A stretch of 64,000 nucleotides of DNA, taken from Halanaerobium sp964649895 (GTDB lineage: Bacteria; Bacillota; Halanaerobiia; Halanaerobiales; Halanaerobiaceae). Below the pieces are notes generated by a model. It saw only the letters and a list, made by a program, of their open reading frames with translations, was not told the origin of the DNA and did no database searches. Made by a program: the position numbers and the translations under genes. The stretch lies in NCBI GenBank assembly GCA_964649895.1, contig CAZYRX010000006.1:1-64000 (forward strand). The letters are read 5' to 3'. Below, piece by piece: positions 1 through 8,308 of the stretch (its first letter is position 1; every line of letters begins with the position of its first letter).

Positions 1-18
1 TATTACTGGTATAATGAT

Positions 19-80
19 TAAGCAGCTAAACATATATTCACTTTTAGAATTATATTTTAGAATATAGAGATAGCTGCTTA
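19..80. repeat. Inverted repeat upstream of uvrB
   Basis: TAAGCAGCTA (19-28) and TAGCTGCTTA (71-80) are perfect 10-bp arms. A further weak pairing of ATATATTC with GAATATAG lies inside them. The structure sits more than 150 nt before uvrB, so it may be the terminator-like end of an upstream transcript whose gene is outside the window. No clear T-tract follows. The rest of 1-234 is AT-rich and holds no gene I can see. Confidence 0.4.
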
Positions 81-234
81 TTAGAAATAATTAAGAATTA
101 TTCACTTGAATTTGTTCAAAGATAACGGAAACTTAAAAGTATTTAATGTATAATTAATATTCAAGCTTTAAATTTGTTTAAGATATTTTCAAAATAAAAC
201 ACAAGGATTTGAGATTAAGAGGAGGGGATAATTT

Positions 235-2043
235 GTGAAAGAAGGAAAGTTTAAATTAAAGGCCCCTTTTGAAGCAAAAGGAGATCAGCCGGAGGCCATA
301 GAAAAATTGGCTGAAGGAATTGATAAAGGATATAAACACCAGACACTGCTTGGTGCAACAGGAACCGGTAAAACTTTTACCATGGCAAAGCTGATCGAAG
401 AAGTTCAGAAACCGACCCTGGTGATCGCACATAATAAGACACTTGCAGCTCAGTTGACAAGTGAATTTAAAGAGTTTTTTCCTGAAAATGCAGTTGAGTA
501 TTTTGTCAGTTATTATGATTATTATCAGCCGGAAGCCTATGTGCCGCAGACTGATACCTATATAGAAAAAGATGCTTCTGTAAATGAAGAAGTAGAAAAG
601 CTGAGACTATCTGCTACTACTTCCTTATTTGAAAGAAGAGATGTGCTAATTGTGGCTAGTGTTTCCTGTATTTACGGTCTGGGTTCTCCAGAAGATTATA
701 TGAACCTTTCAGTTCATTTAGAGCGAGGCAAAATCATGGAGCGCAAGGAGATTACTAGAGGCTTAACCTTTATGCAGTACAGCCGCAATGATATGGATAC
801 TTCAAGAGGACACTTTAGAGTCAAGGGAGATGTGATCGATATCTTCCCCGCCTACCGTGATATAGCAGTCAGGATAGAATTGTTTGGAGATGAAATAGAC
901 AGGATTACAAGGATTAATACAGTAACAGGTGAGATAATTGAGGAAATGGATGATATAACAATCTTTCCTGCCAGCCACTTTGTTACTCCTGAAGATAAAA
1001 TTGAAAGAGCACTTAAGACGATTAGAACAGAATTGGTCGAGAGGCTGGAAGACCTTCGCTCAGAAAACAGATTGGTTGAAGCACAGAGGCTTGAGCAGAG
1101 AACACTTTATGATCTGGAAATGCTTGAACAGATGGGTTTTTGTTCTGGAATAGAGAATTATGCGCGCCACCTTGCAAATCGCCCGCCCGGCTCAAGACCA
1201 AATGCTCTACTCGATTATTTTCCGGATGACTTTATGGTAATCATTGATGAGTCACACATGACAGTACCCCAGATCGGTGGTATGTTTGCTGGAGACCGCT
1301 CCCGCAAAGAAAAACTGGTCGAATATGGATTCAGGCTGCCATCTGCACTGGACAACAGGCCGCTTAATTTTGAAGAATTTCAGCAGGTTGTTCCCCAGGC
1401 AGTATATGTTTCTGCAACACCTGGNNNNNNNNNNNNNNNNNNNNNNNNNNNNNNNNNNNNNNNNNNNNNNNNNNNNNNNNNNNNNNNNNNNNNNNNNNNN
1501 NNNNNNNNNNNNNNNNNNNNNNNNGGTATTAACCTGCTCAGAGAGGGACTTGATTTACCTGAGGTTTCTCGTGTTGCAATTCTGGATGCAGATAAAGAAG
1601 GATTTCTGCGTTCAGAGCGAGCGCTTGTCCAGACAATCGGCCGTGCTGCCCGTAATGTTGGTGGTAAGGTAATTATGTATGCAGATAATATTACAAAATC
1701 TATGCGAAAAGCTATAGATGAGACGAACAGAAGAAGAGAAATTCAGATTCAATACAATAAAGATAATAATATTACTCCAGAGACGATTATCAAACCTGTA
1801 CGTGATGTGCTGCGGCCTGTAGAAATGGTGGTTTCAGAAGATAAGAGCCGCTATTATGACAAACGCGAAAAAGATGAGAATGGTGAAGATGCTGGACAGG
1901 ATTATGATAATATGACACGCAAAGAAATTCAGCATTTGATTATTGATTTAGAAGAAGAGATGGAAGATGCGGCTGACAATTTAGAATTCGAGATTGCAGC
2001 TCAGATCAGAGATGAAATCGAAGAATTAGAAGCGAAACTGTAA
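235..2043 (+). CDS. uvrB: UvrABC excision nuclease subunit B (interrupted by an assembly gap)
   Basis: DNA-damage-verifying helicase-like subunit of nucleotide excision repair. It is loaded by UvrA and then recruits UvrC. Visible: Walker A GATGTGKT near residue 40, the YYDYYQPEAY segment of the beta-hairpin region, DESH motif, SATPG just before the gap, GINLLREGLDLPE and QTIGRAARN (helicase motifs V and VI) after it, and a C-terminal UVR motif that binds UvrC. The start is GTG at 235, 7 nt after AGGAGGGG (220-227). The gap removes most of helicase domain 3. From the family, about 104 residues normally lie between SATPG and GINLL, but 100 Ns leave room for only 33, so about 210 bp are probably missing. 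The restored length would be near 670 aa, normal for UvrB. uvrA follows after 94 bp, probably in the same operon. Confidence 0.97.
   Translation: MKEGKFKLKAPFEAKGDQPEAIEKLAEGIDKGYKHQTLLGATGTGKTFTMAKLIEEVQKPTLVIAHNKTLAAQLTSEFKEFFPENAVEYFVSYYDYYQPEAYVPQTDTYIEKDASVNEEVEKLRLSATTSLFERRDVLIVASVSCIYGLGSPEDYMNLSVHLERGKIMERKEITRGLTFMQYSRNDMDTSRGHFRVKGDVIDIFPAYRDIAVRIELFGDEIDRITRINTVTGEIIEEMDDITIFPASHFVTPEDKIERALKTIRTELVERLEDLRSENRLVEAQRLEQRTLYDLEMLEQMGFCSGIENYARHLANRPPGSRPNALLDYFPDDFMVIIDESHMTVPQIGGMFAGDRSRKEKLVEYGFRLPSALDNRPLNFEEFQQVVPQAVYVSATPXXXXXXXXXXXXXXXXXXXXXXXXXXXXXXXXXXGINLLREGLDLPEVSRVAILDADKEGFLRSERALVQTIGRAARNVGGKVIMYADNITKSMRKAIDETNRRREIQIQYNKDNNITPETIIKPVRDVLRPVEMVVSEDKSRYYDKREKDENGEDAGQDYDNMTRKEIQHLIIDLEEEMEDAADNLEFEIAAQIRDEIEELEAKL
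1425..1524. other. Assembly gap (100 Ns) inside uvrB
   Basis: Exactly 100 Ns, the conventional placeholder for a gap of unknown size. Both flanks are uvrB and happen to be in the same frame. The known spacing of UvrB motifs says the true gap is near 310 bp. Confidence 0.95.
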
Positions 2044-2051
2044 AACTTTAA

Positions 2052-2063
2052 GTACCAGGTACC
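2052..2063. repeat. REP-like palindrome, uvrB-uvrA gap, copy 1
   Basis: GTACCAGGTACC, followed by AATAATTTTCGACA. It lies 9 nt after the uvrB stop and is one of the family of GGTACC(A/T)GGTACC palindromes spread over the window. The trailing TTTTCGACA tail recurs after the second copy and, as TTTCGACA, after the uvrC leader copy. Confidence 0.7.
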
Positions 2064-2088
2064 AATAATTTTCGACAGATAACGATAT

Positions 2089-2100
2089 GTACCAGGTACC
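2089..2100. repeat. REP-like palindrome, uvrA leader, copy 2
   Basis: GTACCAGGTACC followed by AAGAATTTTCGACAAATAA, 37 nt upstream of the uvrA start and in the same orientation as the copy 37 bp before it. The two form a direct-repeat pair with a shared tail. The element lies in the uvrB-uvrA mRNA just ahead of the uvrA ribosome-binding site. Confidence 0.7.
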
Positions 2101-2137
2101 AAGAATTTTCGACAAATAAAGAGGTGTAATTTATATA

Positions 2138-4948
2138 ATGGCAAAAGACCGTATAATAGTAAAAGGTGCTGAAGAGCACAACCTAAAAAAAATAGATATA
2201 GATATTCCGCGTGATAAACTAATTGTAATAACCGGTTTAAGTGGATCAGGTAAATCTTCTCTTGCCTTCGACACGATTTATGCTGAGGGCCAGAGGCGCT
2301 ATGTAGAATCATTATCTGCTTATGCCAGACAGTTTTTAGGTCAGATGGAAAAACCAAAGGTTGAATATATAGAAGGACTTTCTCCTGCAATTTCTATTGA
2401 TCAAAAAACAACAAACAAGAATCCCCGCTCAACAGTGGGAACAGTTACAGAGATCTACGATTATCTGAGGCTGCTCTATGCTCGGGTCGGGATCCCACAC
2501 TGTCCGGTTTGTGGTGAGGAGATCAGTTCCCAGACTGTTGACGAAATTGTGGATCAGGTGCTTGAACTGCCTGAGAGGACTAAAGTACAGGTGCTGGCAC
2601 CAATTGTGAGAGGACGCAAGGGTGAACACGAACGTATTTTTCTCCAGGCAGTTAGAGATGGATTTGTCAGGGCAAGAATCGATGGAGAAACAATGCTGCT
2701 CGAAAATGCAGAAAAACTTGATAAGAATTTTAAACATGATATAGAAATTATTGTTGATCGGCTCGTGATCAAAGATGGAATAAGAGAAAGACTTGCTGAT
2801 TCAGTAGAAACTGCACTGGACTATGCAGATGGACTTGTAATGATTGATCAGATCGATGGAGAAACAATCACCTATAGTGAGAAATTTGCCTGTCCGGAGC
2901 ATAATATCAGCTTAGAAGAAATGTCGCCTCGAATGTTTTCTTTCAACAGTCCTTATGGAGCTTGTGATAACTGTGGTGGGCTTGGTGTGAAAAAGGAATT
3001 TGATCCTGATTTAATATTGGATATGGACAAATCCATTGCAGATGGTGGGATCATCCCCTGGAAAAATTCACGCAGCAGCTATCATCCGGCGGTTCTAAAG
3101 GCAGCTGCAGAAAAATATGGATTCAGCAGACAGACAAAGCTTAAAAATATGGATGATGAGATAATTGACATCATCCTTTATGGGACAGATGAGAAGGTTA
3201 CATTTCCCTATACAAATCGCTTTGGAAAAACACGAGACCACACTACAAAGTTCAAAGGTGTAGTCGGTTATCTTAAAAAGAGGTTGAATGAATCTGATAG
3301 TCCCGGCACCCACAAGCGAATGGAAAGATATATGGATGAAATCCCCTGTAAGGTGTGCGGCGGCCAGAGGTTGAAGCCGGAAGTGCTTGCAGTTACCATC
3401 GGTGGACTTTCGATCGCAGAATTTACTTCATTTTCTATCAAAGATGCCTACGATTTTCTGGAAGATGTGGAACTAAATGAGCGGAGAGCCTATATTGGTA
3501 AGGAAATTCTTAAAGAAGTAAAGGCAAGGCTCAGCTTTTTAATAGATGTTGGTTTAGAATACCTGACACTTGACCGCTCAGCTGGAACTCTTTCTGGTGG
3601 TGAAGCTCAGCGGATCAGGCTGGCAACTCAGATTGGTTCAGGACTTGTCGGAGTTTTATATATTCTTGATGAGCCAAGTATTGGACTCCACCAGCGTGAC
3701 AATAATCGGCTGATCAACACTTTGGAGCATATCCGTGATCTCGGGAATACCGTAATCGTTGTTGAACATGATGAAGAAACGATTAAAGCTGCTGATTATA
3801 TTATAGATATTGGTCCGGGGGCCGGAAAGCACGGTGGAGAAATAGTTGCAGAAGGCTCACTTGAAGATATATTAGCTGAAGAAAAATCACTGACAGGTAA
3901 ATATCTTTCTGGAAAAGAAAAGATAGATGTACCCAAGGAGCGTTATCAGACAAATGGAAACTGGCTGACCGTAAAAGGTGCCCGTCAGCATAATTTAAAA
4001 AATATAGATGTCGATATTCCACTCGGTACATTTACCTGTATCACAGGGGTTTCCGGTTCAGGGAAAAGTACCCTCGTTAATAATATATTGAAAAGAGAAC
4101 TGATGAAAGAAATTTATGATTCAACCCTTCATCCAGGCGATCATGATGGTATTGAAGGAATCGAAAAAATAGATAAGGTGATAGATATTGACCAGTCACC
4201 CATCGGTAGAACACCCAGGTCAAATCCTGTAACCTATACAAAAGTCTTTGACTATATCCGCAAAGTATTTGCAAGTACACCAGAAGCAAAACAGCGTGGT
4301 TATGAAGTAGGCCGATTTAGCTTTAATGTTAAGGGAGGCCGCTGTGAAGCATGTAAAGGTCAGGGGATAGAGCAGATTGAGATGCATTTTTTACCCGATG
4401 TTTATGTACCCTGTGATGTTTGTGGAGGTAAGAGATATAATCGCGAAACACTTGAGATAAAATATAAGGGGAAAACAATAGCAGATGTACTCGATATGAA
4501 TGTAGAAGAAGCTTTAGAGTTCTTTGAAAACATTGAGCCTATCAAACGCAGACTGCAGACCCTTTATGATGTCGGCTTAGGCTATATTAGACTCGGACAG
4601 CCGGCTACAACTTTATCCGGTGGAGAAGCTCAGCGGGTTAAGATTTCCAAAGAGCTTGGTAAAAGAAGTACAGGGCAGACACTTTATCTGCTGGATGAAC
4701 CGACAACAGGACTTCATTTTGATGATGTCAAAAAACTGCTGGAAGTATTACACAGACTGCGTGGAGATGGTAATACAGTAGTTGTTATCGAGCATAATCT
4801 TGATGTAATAAAATCAGCAGATTATATAGTCGACCTCGGTCCCGAAGGTGGCGAAAAAGGGGGCCAGCTGATTGCTAAAGGTACCCCAGAAGATATAGCT
4901 GGAATAGAAGGTTCATATACAGGCAAGTTTTTGCGAGAAATGTTGTAA
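2138..4948 (+). CDS. uvrA: UvrABC excision nuclease subunit A
   Basis: ATP-dependent damage-recognition subunit of nucleotide excision repair, cytoplasmic, acting as a dimer with UvrB. The 936 aa length is normal. Two ABC modules are complete: Walker A GLSGSGKSS near residue 32 and GVSGSGKST near residue 630, with signatures LSGGEAQRIRLA and LSGGEAQRVKIS and Walker B segments YILDEPS and YLLDEPT. Zinc-binding CxxC pairs are present (CPVC, CDNC, CKVC, CEAC, CDVC). The ATG at 2138 lies 10 nt after AAGAGG. uvrB is immediately upstream. A doublet palindrome with a T-rich tail (4964-5012) follows the stop and probably ends the uvrBA transcript. Confidence 0.98.
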   Translation: MAKDRIIVKGAEEHNLKKIDIDIPRDKLIVITGLSGSGKSSLAFDTIYAEGQRRYVESLSAYARQFLGQMEKPKVEYIEGLSPAISIDQKTTNKNPRSTVGTVTEIYDYLRLLYARVGIPHCPVCGEEISSQTVDEIVDQVLELPERTKVQVLAPIVRGRKGEHERIFLQAVRDGFVRARIDGETMLLENAEKLDKNFKHDIEIIVDRLVIKDGIRERLADSVETALDYADGLVMIDQIDGETITYSEKFACPEHNISLEEMSPRMFSFNSPYGACDNCGGLGVKKEFDPDLILDMDKSIADGGIIPWKNSRSSYHPAVLKAAAEKYGFSRQTKLKNMDDEIIDIILYGTDEKVTFPYTNRFGKTRDHTTKFKGVVGYLKKRLNESDSPGTHKRMERYMDEIPCKVCGGQRLKPEVLAVTIGGLSIAEFTSFSIKDAYDFLEDVELNERRAYIGKEILKEVKARLSFLIDVGLEYLTLDRSAGTLSGGEAQRIRLATQIGSGLVGVLYILDEPSIGLHQRDNNRLINTLEHIRDLGNTVIVVEHDEETIKAADYIIDIGPGAGKHGGEIVAEGSLEDILAEEKSLTGKYLSGKEKIDVPKERYQTNGNWLTVKGARQHNLKNIDVDIPLGTFTCITGVSGSGKSTLVNNILKRELMKEIYDSTLHPGDHDGIEGIEKIDKVIDIDQSPIGRTPRSNPVTYTKVFDYIRKVFASTPEAKQRGYEVGRFSFNVKGGRCEACKGQGIEQIEMHFLPDVYVPCDVCGGKRYNRETLEIKYKGKTIADVLDMNVEEALEFFENIEPIKRRLQTLYDVGLGYIRLGQPATTLSGGEAQRVKISKELGKRSTGQTLYLLDEPTTGLHFDDVKKLLEVLHRLRGDGNTVVVIEHNLDVIKSADYIVDLGPEGGEKGGQLIAKGTPEDIAGIEGSYTGKFLREML

Positions 4949-4963
4949 ATTATTGATTATTGT

Positions 4964-5012
4964 AGGTACCTGGTACCTTAATCATGATTAAGGTACAGGT
5001 ACCTTTTGTTTT
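4964..5012. repeat. Inverted REP doublet (BIME-like) acting as uvrA terminator
   Basis: Two GGTACC-type palindromes face each other across TTAATCATGATTAA. The left half at 4964-4984 is complementary to the right half at 4985-5004 except for one deleted base. TTTTGTTTTTT follows, so the RNA hairpin should act as an intrinsic terminator for uvrBA. The same doublet layout returns at 50636 and 58385. It lies just upstream of the RAYT gene. Confidence 0.75.
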
Positions 5013-5074
5013 TTAAAATAAAGAATAAAAATTTTGAATTTATTTGGAAAATATTAGAATTATATAAAAAAATA

Positions 5075-5083
5075 TGATATAAT
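5075..5083 (+). promoter_or_regulatory. Extended -10 promoter for the RAYT gene
   Basis: TGATATAAT fits TGnTATAAT, 52 nt before the chosen start. No good -35 is seen, which is tolerated by extended -10 promoters. It would give the transposase its own weak transcription downstream of the uvrA terminator. Confidence 0.4.
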
Positions 5084-5134
5084 AAATATGTATTATATTA
5101 CTAATAAATCCAAATAATGAAAGGTAGATTAAAA

Positions 5135-5671
5135 ATGCCTAGAAAAAAACGTGTCTGGTATCCTGGTGCAGCCTATCATATTTACTGCAGAGGTAATCGT
5201 AAATCTCTCTTATTTCGTAATAAAAAAGATTATAGATATTATCTATATTTTCTTGAACAGTCAAAGTTAAGATATTTCTATGATTTGTTCGCATACTGTT
5301 TAATGCCAAATCATATTCATCTTCAGATTAAAACTAAAGAAATCGAAATATGGAAAATAATGAGATGGGTTAATCTCACTTATGCAAAGTATTTTAATTC
5401 TAAATATGATCTTGTTGGCCATCTCTTTCAGGGGAGGTATGGATCAAATTTAATCAAAGATGATGCCCATAATGTTTCTACAAGCCGCTACATTCATTTA
5501 AATCCCGTTGAGGCAGAGATTGTTAAAGATCCTGCTGAATATAGATGGAGCAGCTATGATGTTTATTTGGGAATTCGATATAGTGAATTAGTAGATGAGG
5601 ATTATATTCTTTCATATTATCAGAATTCTGGATCCACAGGTTATAAAAAATATGTAGAGGCAGGATTATAA
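5135..5671 (+). CDS. REP-associated tyrosine transposase (RAYT, Y1_Tnp family)
   Basis: Single-strand nuclease of the IS200/IS605-related HUH superfamily that cuts and joins REP palindromes in the systems studied. Seen: N-terminal PRKKRVWYPGAAYHIYCRGN, typical of RAYTs; the HxH metal site in MPNHIHL near residue 55; a GHLFQGRYGS segment; and the SRYIHLNPVEAEIV helix that carries the candidate catalytic tyrosine, followed by YRWSSY. The ATG at 5135 is preferred over 5117: it gives the usual MPRK start and has AAAGG about 10 nt upstream. At 178 aa it is close to the usual length. REP-like palindromes lie on both sides (4964-5004 and 5675-5727), the layout of a RAYT/REP unit. It appears intact. 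Confidence 0.9.
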   Translation: MPRKKRVWYPGAAYHIYCRGNRKSLLFRNKKDYRYYLYFLEQSKLRYFYDLFAYCLMPNHIHLQIKTKEIEIWKIMRWVNLTYAKYFNSKYDLVGHLFQGRYGSNLIKDDAHNVSTSRYIHLNPVEAEIVKDPAEYRWSSYDVYLGIRYSELVDEDYILSYYQNSGSTGYKKYVEAGL

Positions 5672-5674
5672 TTA

Positions 5675-5727
5675 AATTTTTGTTGATTATTGTAGGTACC
5701 AGGTACCTACAATAATCAACAAAAATT
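5675..5727. repeat. 53-bp perfect palindrome downstream of the RAYT gene
   Basis: Arms of 26 bp (5675-5700 and 5702-5727) pair perfectly around one central A at 5701. The core is GGTACCAGGTACC. The outer part, TGTTGATTATTGTA, is shared with the left flank of the doublet upstream of the gene (TTGATTATTGTA at 4952-4963). It begins 3 nt after the RAYT stop and is the longest exact palindrome of the family in the window, hence the best candidate for an active RAYT substrate. Confidence 0.85.
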
Positions 5728-5742
5728 AACAATCAAGCAGCT

Positions 5743-5769
5743 GAGGAGATGAGAATCTTCTCTTTTTTT
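5743..5769 (+). terminator. Intrinsic terminator after the RAYT gene
   Basis: GAGGAGAT, loop GAGA, ATCTTCTC (one G-T pair), then seven T. It closes the RAYT unit. The stretch 5770-5956 to the next gene holds no other gene; TATAAT at 5833-5838 could be a -10 for the next gene, but its -35 spacing is poor. Confidence 0.7.
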
Positions 5770-5956
5770 GTCGTTTAATGTAATAAATTGCAAAAGAAAA
5801 ATATTTTGGAAATCAATAAAAACATGATAAAATATAATTAGAAGATATTTGATATAGCAGGGATAATGAGGTCATGATACTATGGTAAATTAATACTATA
5901 TCTAATTATGTTGATGCAATTTTTGAATAGTTCAGCTGTGTAAAAAAACATTTAGA

Positions 5957-5969
5957 TTTGACGTTACGG
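5957..5969 (+). promoter_or_regulatory. Shared leader motif TTTGACGTTACGG (copy 1)
   Basis: TTTGACGTTACGG ends 22 nt before the start codon at 5992. The identical 13-mer occurs at 8273-8285, 23 nt before the kinase gene at 8309. It sits too close to the start codons to be a normal -35. A regulator-binding or RNA-level site common to both genes is inferred. Confidence 0.45.
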
Positions 5970-5991
5970 GGAAAATGAAGGGAGAATTAAT

Positions 5992-6839
5992 ATGAAAAAT
6001 CTATATGATTTTAAAAATGCTTATTCTTTTTCTGTGGCCATCATCAAAATGGTAGTGATTATTTTTATTTTAAGTGTTGTAATATTCTCTCTTTTATTTG
6101 ACCTGCAGTTAAATCAGCTCAGCAGTGCTCTGGAAAAAATTAATCCACTCACTAAGGTAGAAGAATATAGNNNNNNNNNNNNNNNNNNNNNNNNNNNNNN
6201 NNNNNNNNNNNNNNNNNNNNNNNNNNNNNNNNNNNNNNNNNNNNNNNNNNNNNNNNNNNNNNNNNNNNNNTAAGAAAAACAGCAGCATCTCCATTTACTA
6301 ATAATCATCTAAAAATTAGAGTTCAGAATAACACAGGTCAGATGGCTGAAGAAGAGATAGTATTTAATGATGAAAAAGAGAATATAGTTTTTGCTCGAGA
6401 TAATCCCAATGTACTTTCAACAGAGCAGGATAAAAGTGGGCCAGCTCAGTCTGCAGTGGATTTCACCCTGGAAAAATATAATCATAAAGACCCAGAGCGC
6501 GTTGATAAACTTATAATAAATAGTGCTAATACAAATAGAAACAAAACTGGTAATCAGATATCTAATGATAAGCAAAATTTTAGTGCTAATATATATGAAG
6601 ATCAGAATAAGAATGGGATTGTTGATCCCGAGGAAGAAAAAGTTGCTGAAGCAGCTAAGATAACATTCAAAGCAGAATCAATCAGCAGAGATGAAAAAGG
6701 GAATTATCATCTGCTAATTAATCCTGAATCAGAAACAAACACAGTACTGAACATTGTACTTGACCTGGAAAGTATAGATTTCAATAAAATTAACCGAAGA
6801 AACAGCTCTCAAAACTATATTATCGAAATAAATCCTTAA
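5992..6839 (+). CDS. Membrane-anchored SdrD-B-like protein (interrupted by an assembly gap)
   Basis: The sequence up to 6170 encodes one N-terminal membrane segment (about residues 18-38). After the gap an open frame resumes near 6273 and runs to 6839. The two parts are out of frame only because the gap was filled with 100 Ns; a true gap length of 3n+2 would join them. The C-terminal 85 residues contain a calcium-loop-like DQNKNGIVDPEEE and then RDEKGNYHLLINPES. They resemble the last domain of the giant surface protein (DSNQNGIQDAGEN ... DEYGRYHLIVDPKS). I infer a type II-anchored or secreted companion of that protein. ATG at 5992, with AAGGGAG upstream. It is the first gene of the surface locus. 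Function unknown. Confidence 0.7.
6171..6270. other. Assembly gap (100 Ns)
   Basis: Placeholder-length gap within the SdrD-B-like gene. The coding frame changes across it by an amount that is repaired if the real gap is 3n+2 nt. Confidence 0.9.
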
Positions 6840-7051
6840 TCATGATTCAGATATTTATAAGCTCCTTTAATAGGCTTAGAATTTTGAGGTCTGAGCTTAT
6901 CGAATAAAAAAGTATCAACAAATATCTACAAAATTATTGGAAATCACCTGTAGTAATATGTTAAACTTATATATATTAACAAAAATAGTATAATTTATAA
7001 AAATTATTGAAGTATTTAAGCTGGTGAGAGTTTAAGTAGGGGTGAAATTAG

Positions 7052-8161
7052 ATGCTCAAAACAATTTTAGTTGATGATGAATTTAATTCGCTGCAGAGAA
7101 TGCGGAAAATAGTAGAAGATTATTCTGAAATTAATATTTTAGCTTTATATCAATGTGGTGAAGAACTTTTAGATGATCTGGATACTTACATCGAAGAACT
7201 GGATCTGCTTTTTCTTGATATAGAGATGCCTGGAATAAAGGGGCTTGAAGCAGCTGAACAGGTCTTAGCAGTTGATGAAAATATAGATATTATCTTTGTA
7301 ACTGCCTATAATGAATATGCAGTAGAAGCATTTGAATTAAATGCACTTGATTATCTATTAAAACCTGTTTCTAAAAAGCGCTTTCAAAAAACACTTTCTC
7401 GAATATCTGCAAATCAAAAAGGTAGAAAAAATGAAAAAGAGAATATTAACGCTGATCAGCAGCACCTATCAGTAAAAACATTTGGCAGAACAAAAATTAC
7501 CTTTAATGGAAAAGAATTGGATATCGACTGGTGGACTGCCAAGACTGAAGAGTTATTTTATTTCCTACTCTTATTTTCAGGAGATTTTATTTCAAAAGAT
7601 AAGATAATAGAGAATATTTGGCCTGAAGGTGAACTTGAACGCAGCAGTAATCTTCTTTATACAACAATCTATAATCTGCGCAAAACATTTAATAAACTGG
7701 GTATTCAGAAATTAATATTGAGTAAGCGCGGCTTTTATAAAATTAATGCAGAAAAAGTTGAGGCTGATATAGATCAACTTAAAAAAATGACAGCAGATGT
7801 TGAAGCAGAAAAAATTAATGCTGCTAAATTTCTTGATGAGCTTAATCAAATATATGCTGGTGATTATCTGCAGATCAAAGACTACTGCTGGATAAGTAGC
7901 TACAGAATGGGTTTTAATAATTTTTATAAAAATATTTTAAAGTCATTAAATGCTAAATTTATCAATGATAAAAATTCAGAGTCAGCTAAGCTAACATTAA
8001 AAATGATGATAGATCTGGATCCTCTTGATGAGCAGAGCTATAAGAAATTAATTGATATTTATCAGTCAGAAGATAACTCAGTTATGGCAAAAAGATATTA
8101 TGAGGAGCTTAAAGATAATTTAAAAAAAGAACTTGATATTAAGCCAGATTTTGAGCTTTAA
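7052..8161 (+). CDS. Response regulator with SARP-type DNA-binding and BTAD domains
   Basis: Residues 1-120 are a REC domain: acidic D8/D9, phospho-acceptor D56 in LFLDIEMPG, T83 in VTAYNEYA and K103 in LLKP. Residues about 140-235 form an OmpR-like winged helix (VKTFGRTKITFNGKELDI ... LRKTFNKLG), and 240-369 a BTAD helical-repeat domain. This is the SARP arrangement, whose members typically bind short direct repeats and activate transcription. A perfect 17-bp tandem repeat lies upstream of the adjacent kinase gene (8242-8275). The ATG at 7052 follows GGGGTG. The kinase gene at 8309 is the obvious cognate partner. TATAAT at 6989-6994 may be its -10. It probably controls the surface locus. Confidence 0.85.
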   Translation: MLKTILVDDEFNSLQRMRKIVEDYSEINILALYQCGEELLDDLDTYIEELDLLFLDIEMPGIKGLEAAEQVLAVDENIDIIFVTAYNEYAVEAFELNALDYLLKPVSKKRFQKTLSRISANQKGRKNEKENINADQQHLSVKTFGRTKITFNGKELDIDWWTAKTEELFYFLLLFSGDFISKDKIIENIWPEGELERSSNLLYTTIYNLRKTFNKLGIQKLILSKRGFYKINAEKVEADIDQLKKMTADVEAEKINAAKFLDELNQIYAGDYLQIKDYCWISSYRMGFNNFYKNILKSLNAKFINDKNSESAKLTLKMMIDLDPLDEQSYKKLIDIYQSEDNSVMAKRYYEELKDNLKKELDIKPDFEL

Positions 8162-8241
8162 AATTTTGATAAAAATTATTTTATCACTTCAAATATCACT
8201 GATTTACACCTCTTTGTATCAATAACTATTTATATTTTTTA

Positions 8242-8275
8242 AAAGAGCAGTAATATTTAAAGAGCAGTAATATTT
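8242..8275 (+). promoter_or_regulatory. Perfect 17-bp tandem repeat upstream of the kinase gene
   Basis: AAAGAGCAGTAATATTT occurs twice head to tail (8242-8258 and 8259-8275) and runs directly into the TTTGACGTTACGG motif. Direct repeats are the usual target of SARP-type regulators, and the adjacent gene encodes one. A role as its operator is inferred. Confidence 0.5.
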
Positions 8276-8285
8276 GACGTTACGG
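8273..8285 (+). promoter_or_regulatory. Shared leader motif TTTGACGTTACGG (copy 2)
   Basis: Identical to 5957-5969 and at almost the same distance (23 nt) from the start codon. It adjoins the 17-bp tandem repeat, sharing its last three T residues. Confidence 0.45.
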
Positions 8286-8308
8286 ACAGGATTAATGGAG
8301 GAAATTAC

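Noticed and set aside
5117..5134. Upstream ATG (5117) as start of the RAYT gene
   Set aside because: It would add six residues not found in the family and overlaps the ribosome-binding site for 5135.
5958..5992. TTGACG of the shared 13-mer as a -35 box
   Set aside because: A -10 at 17 bp would overlap the start codon region, and none matches; the same holds at 8274.
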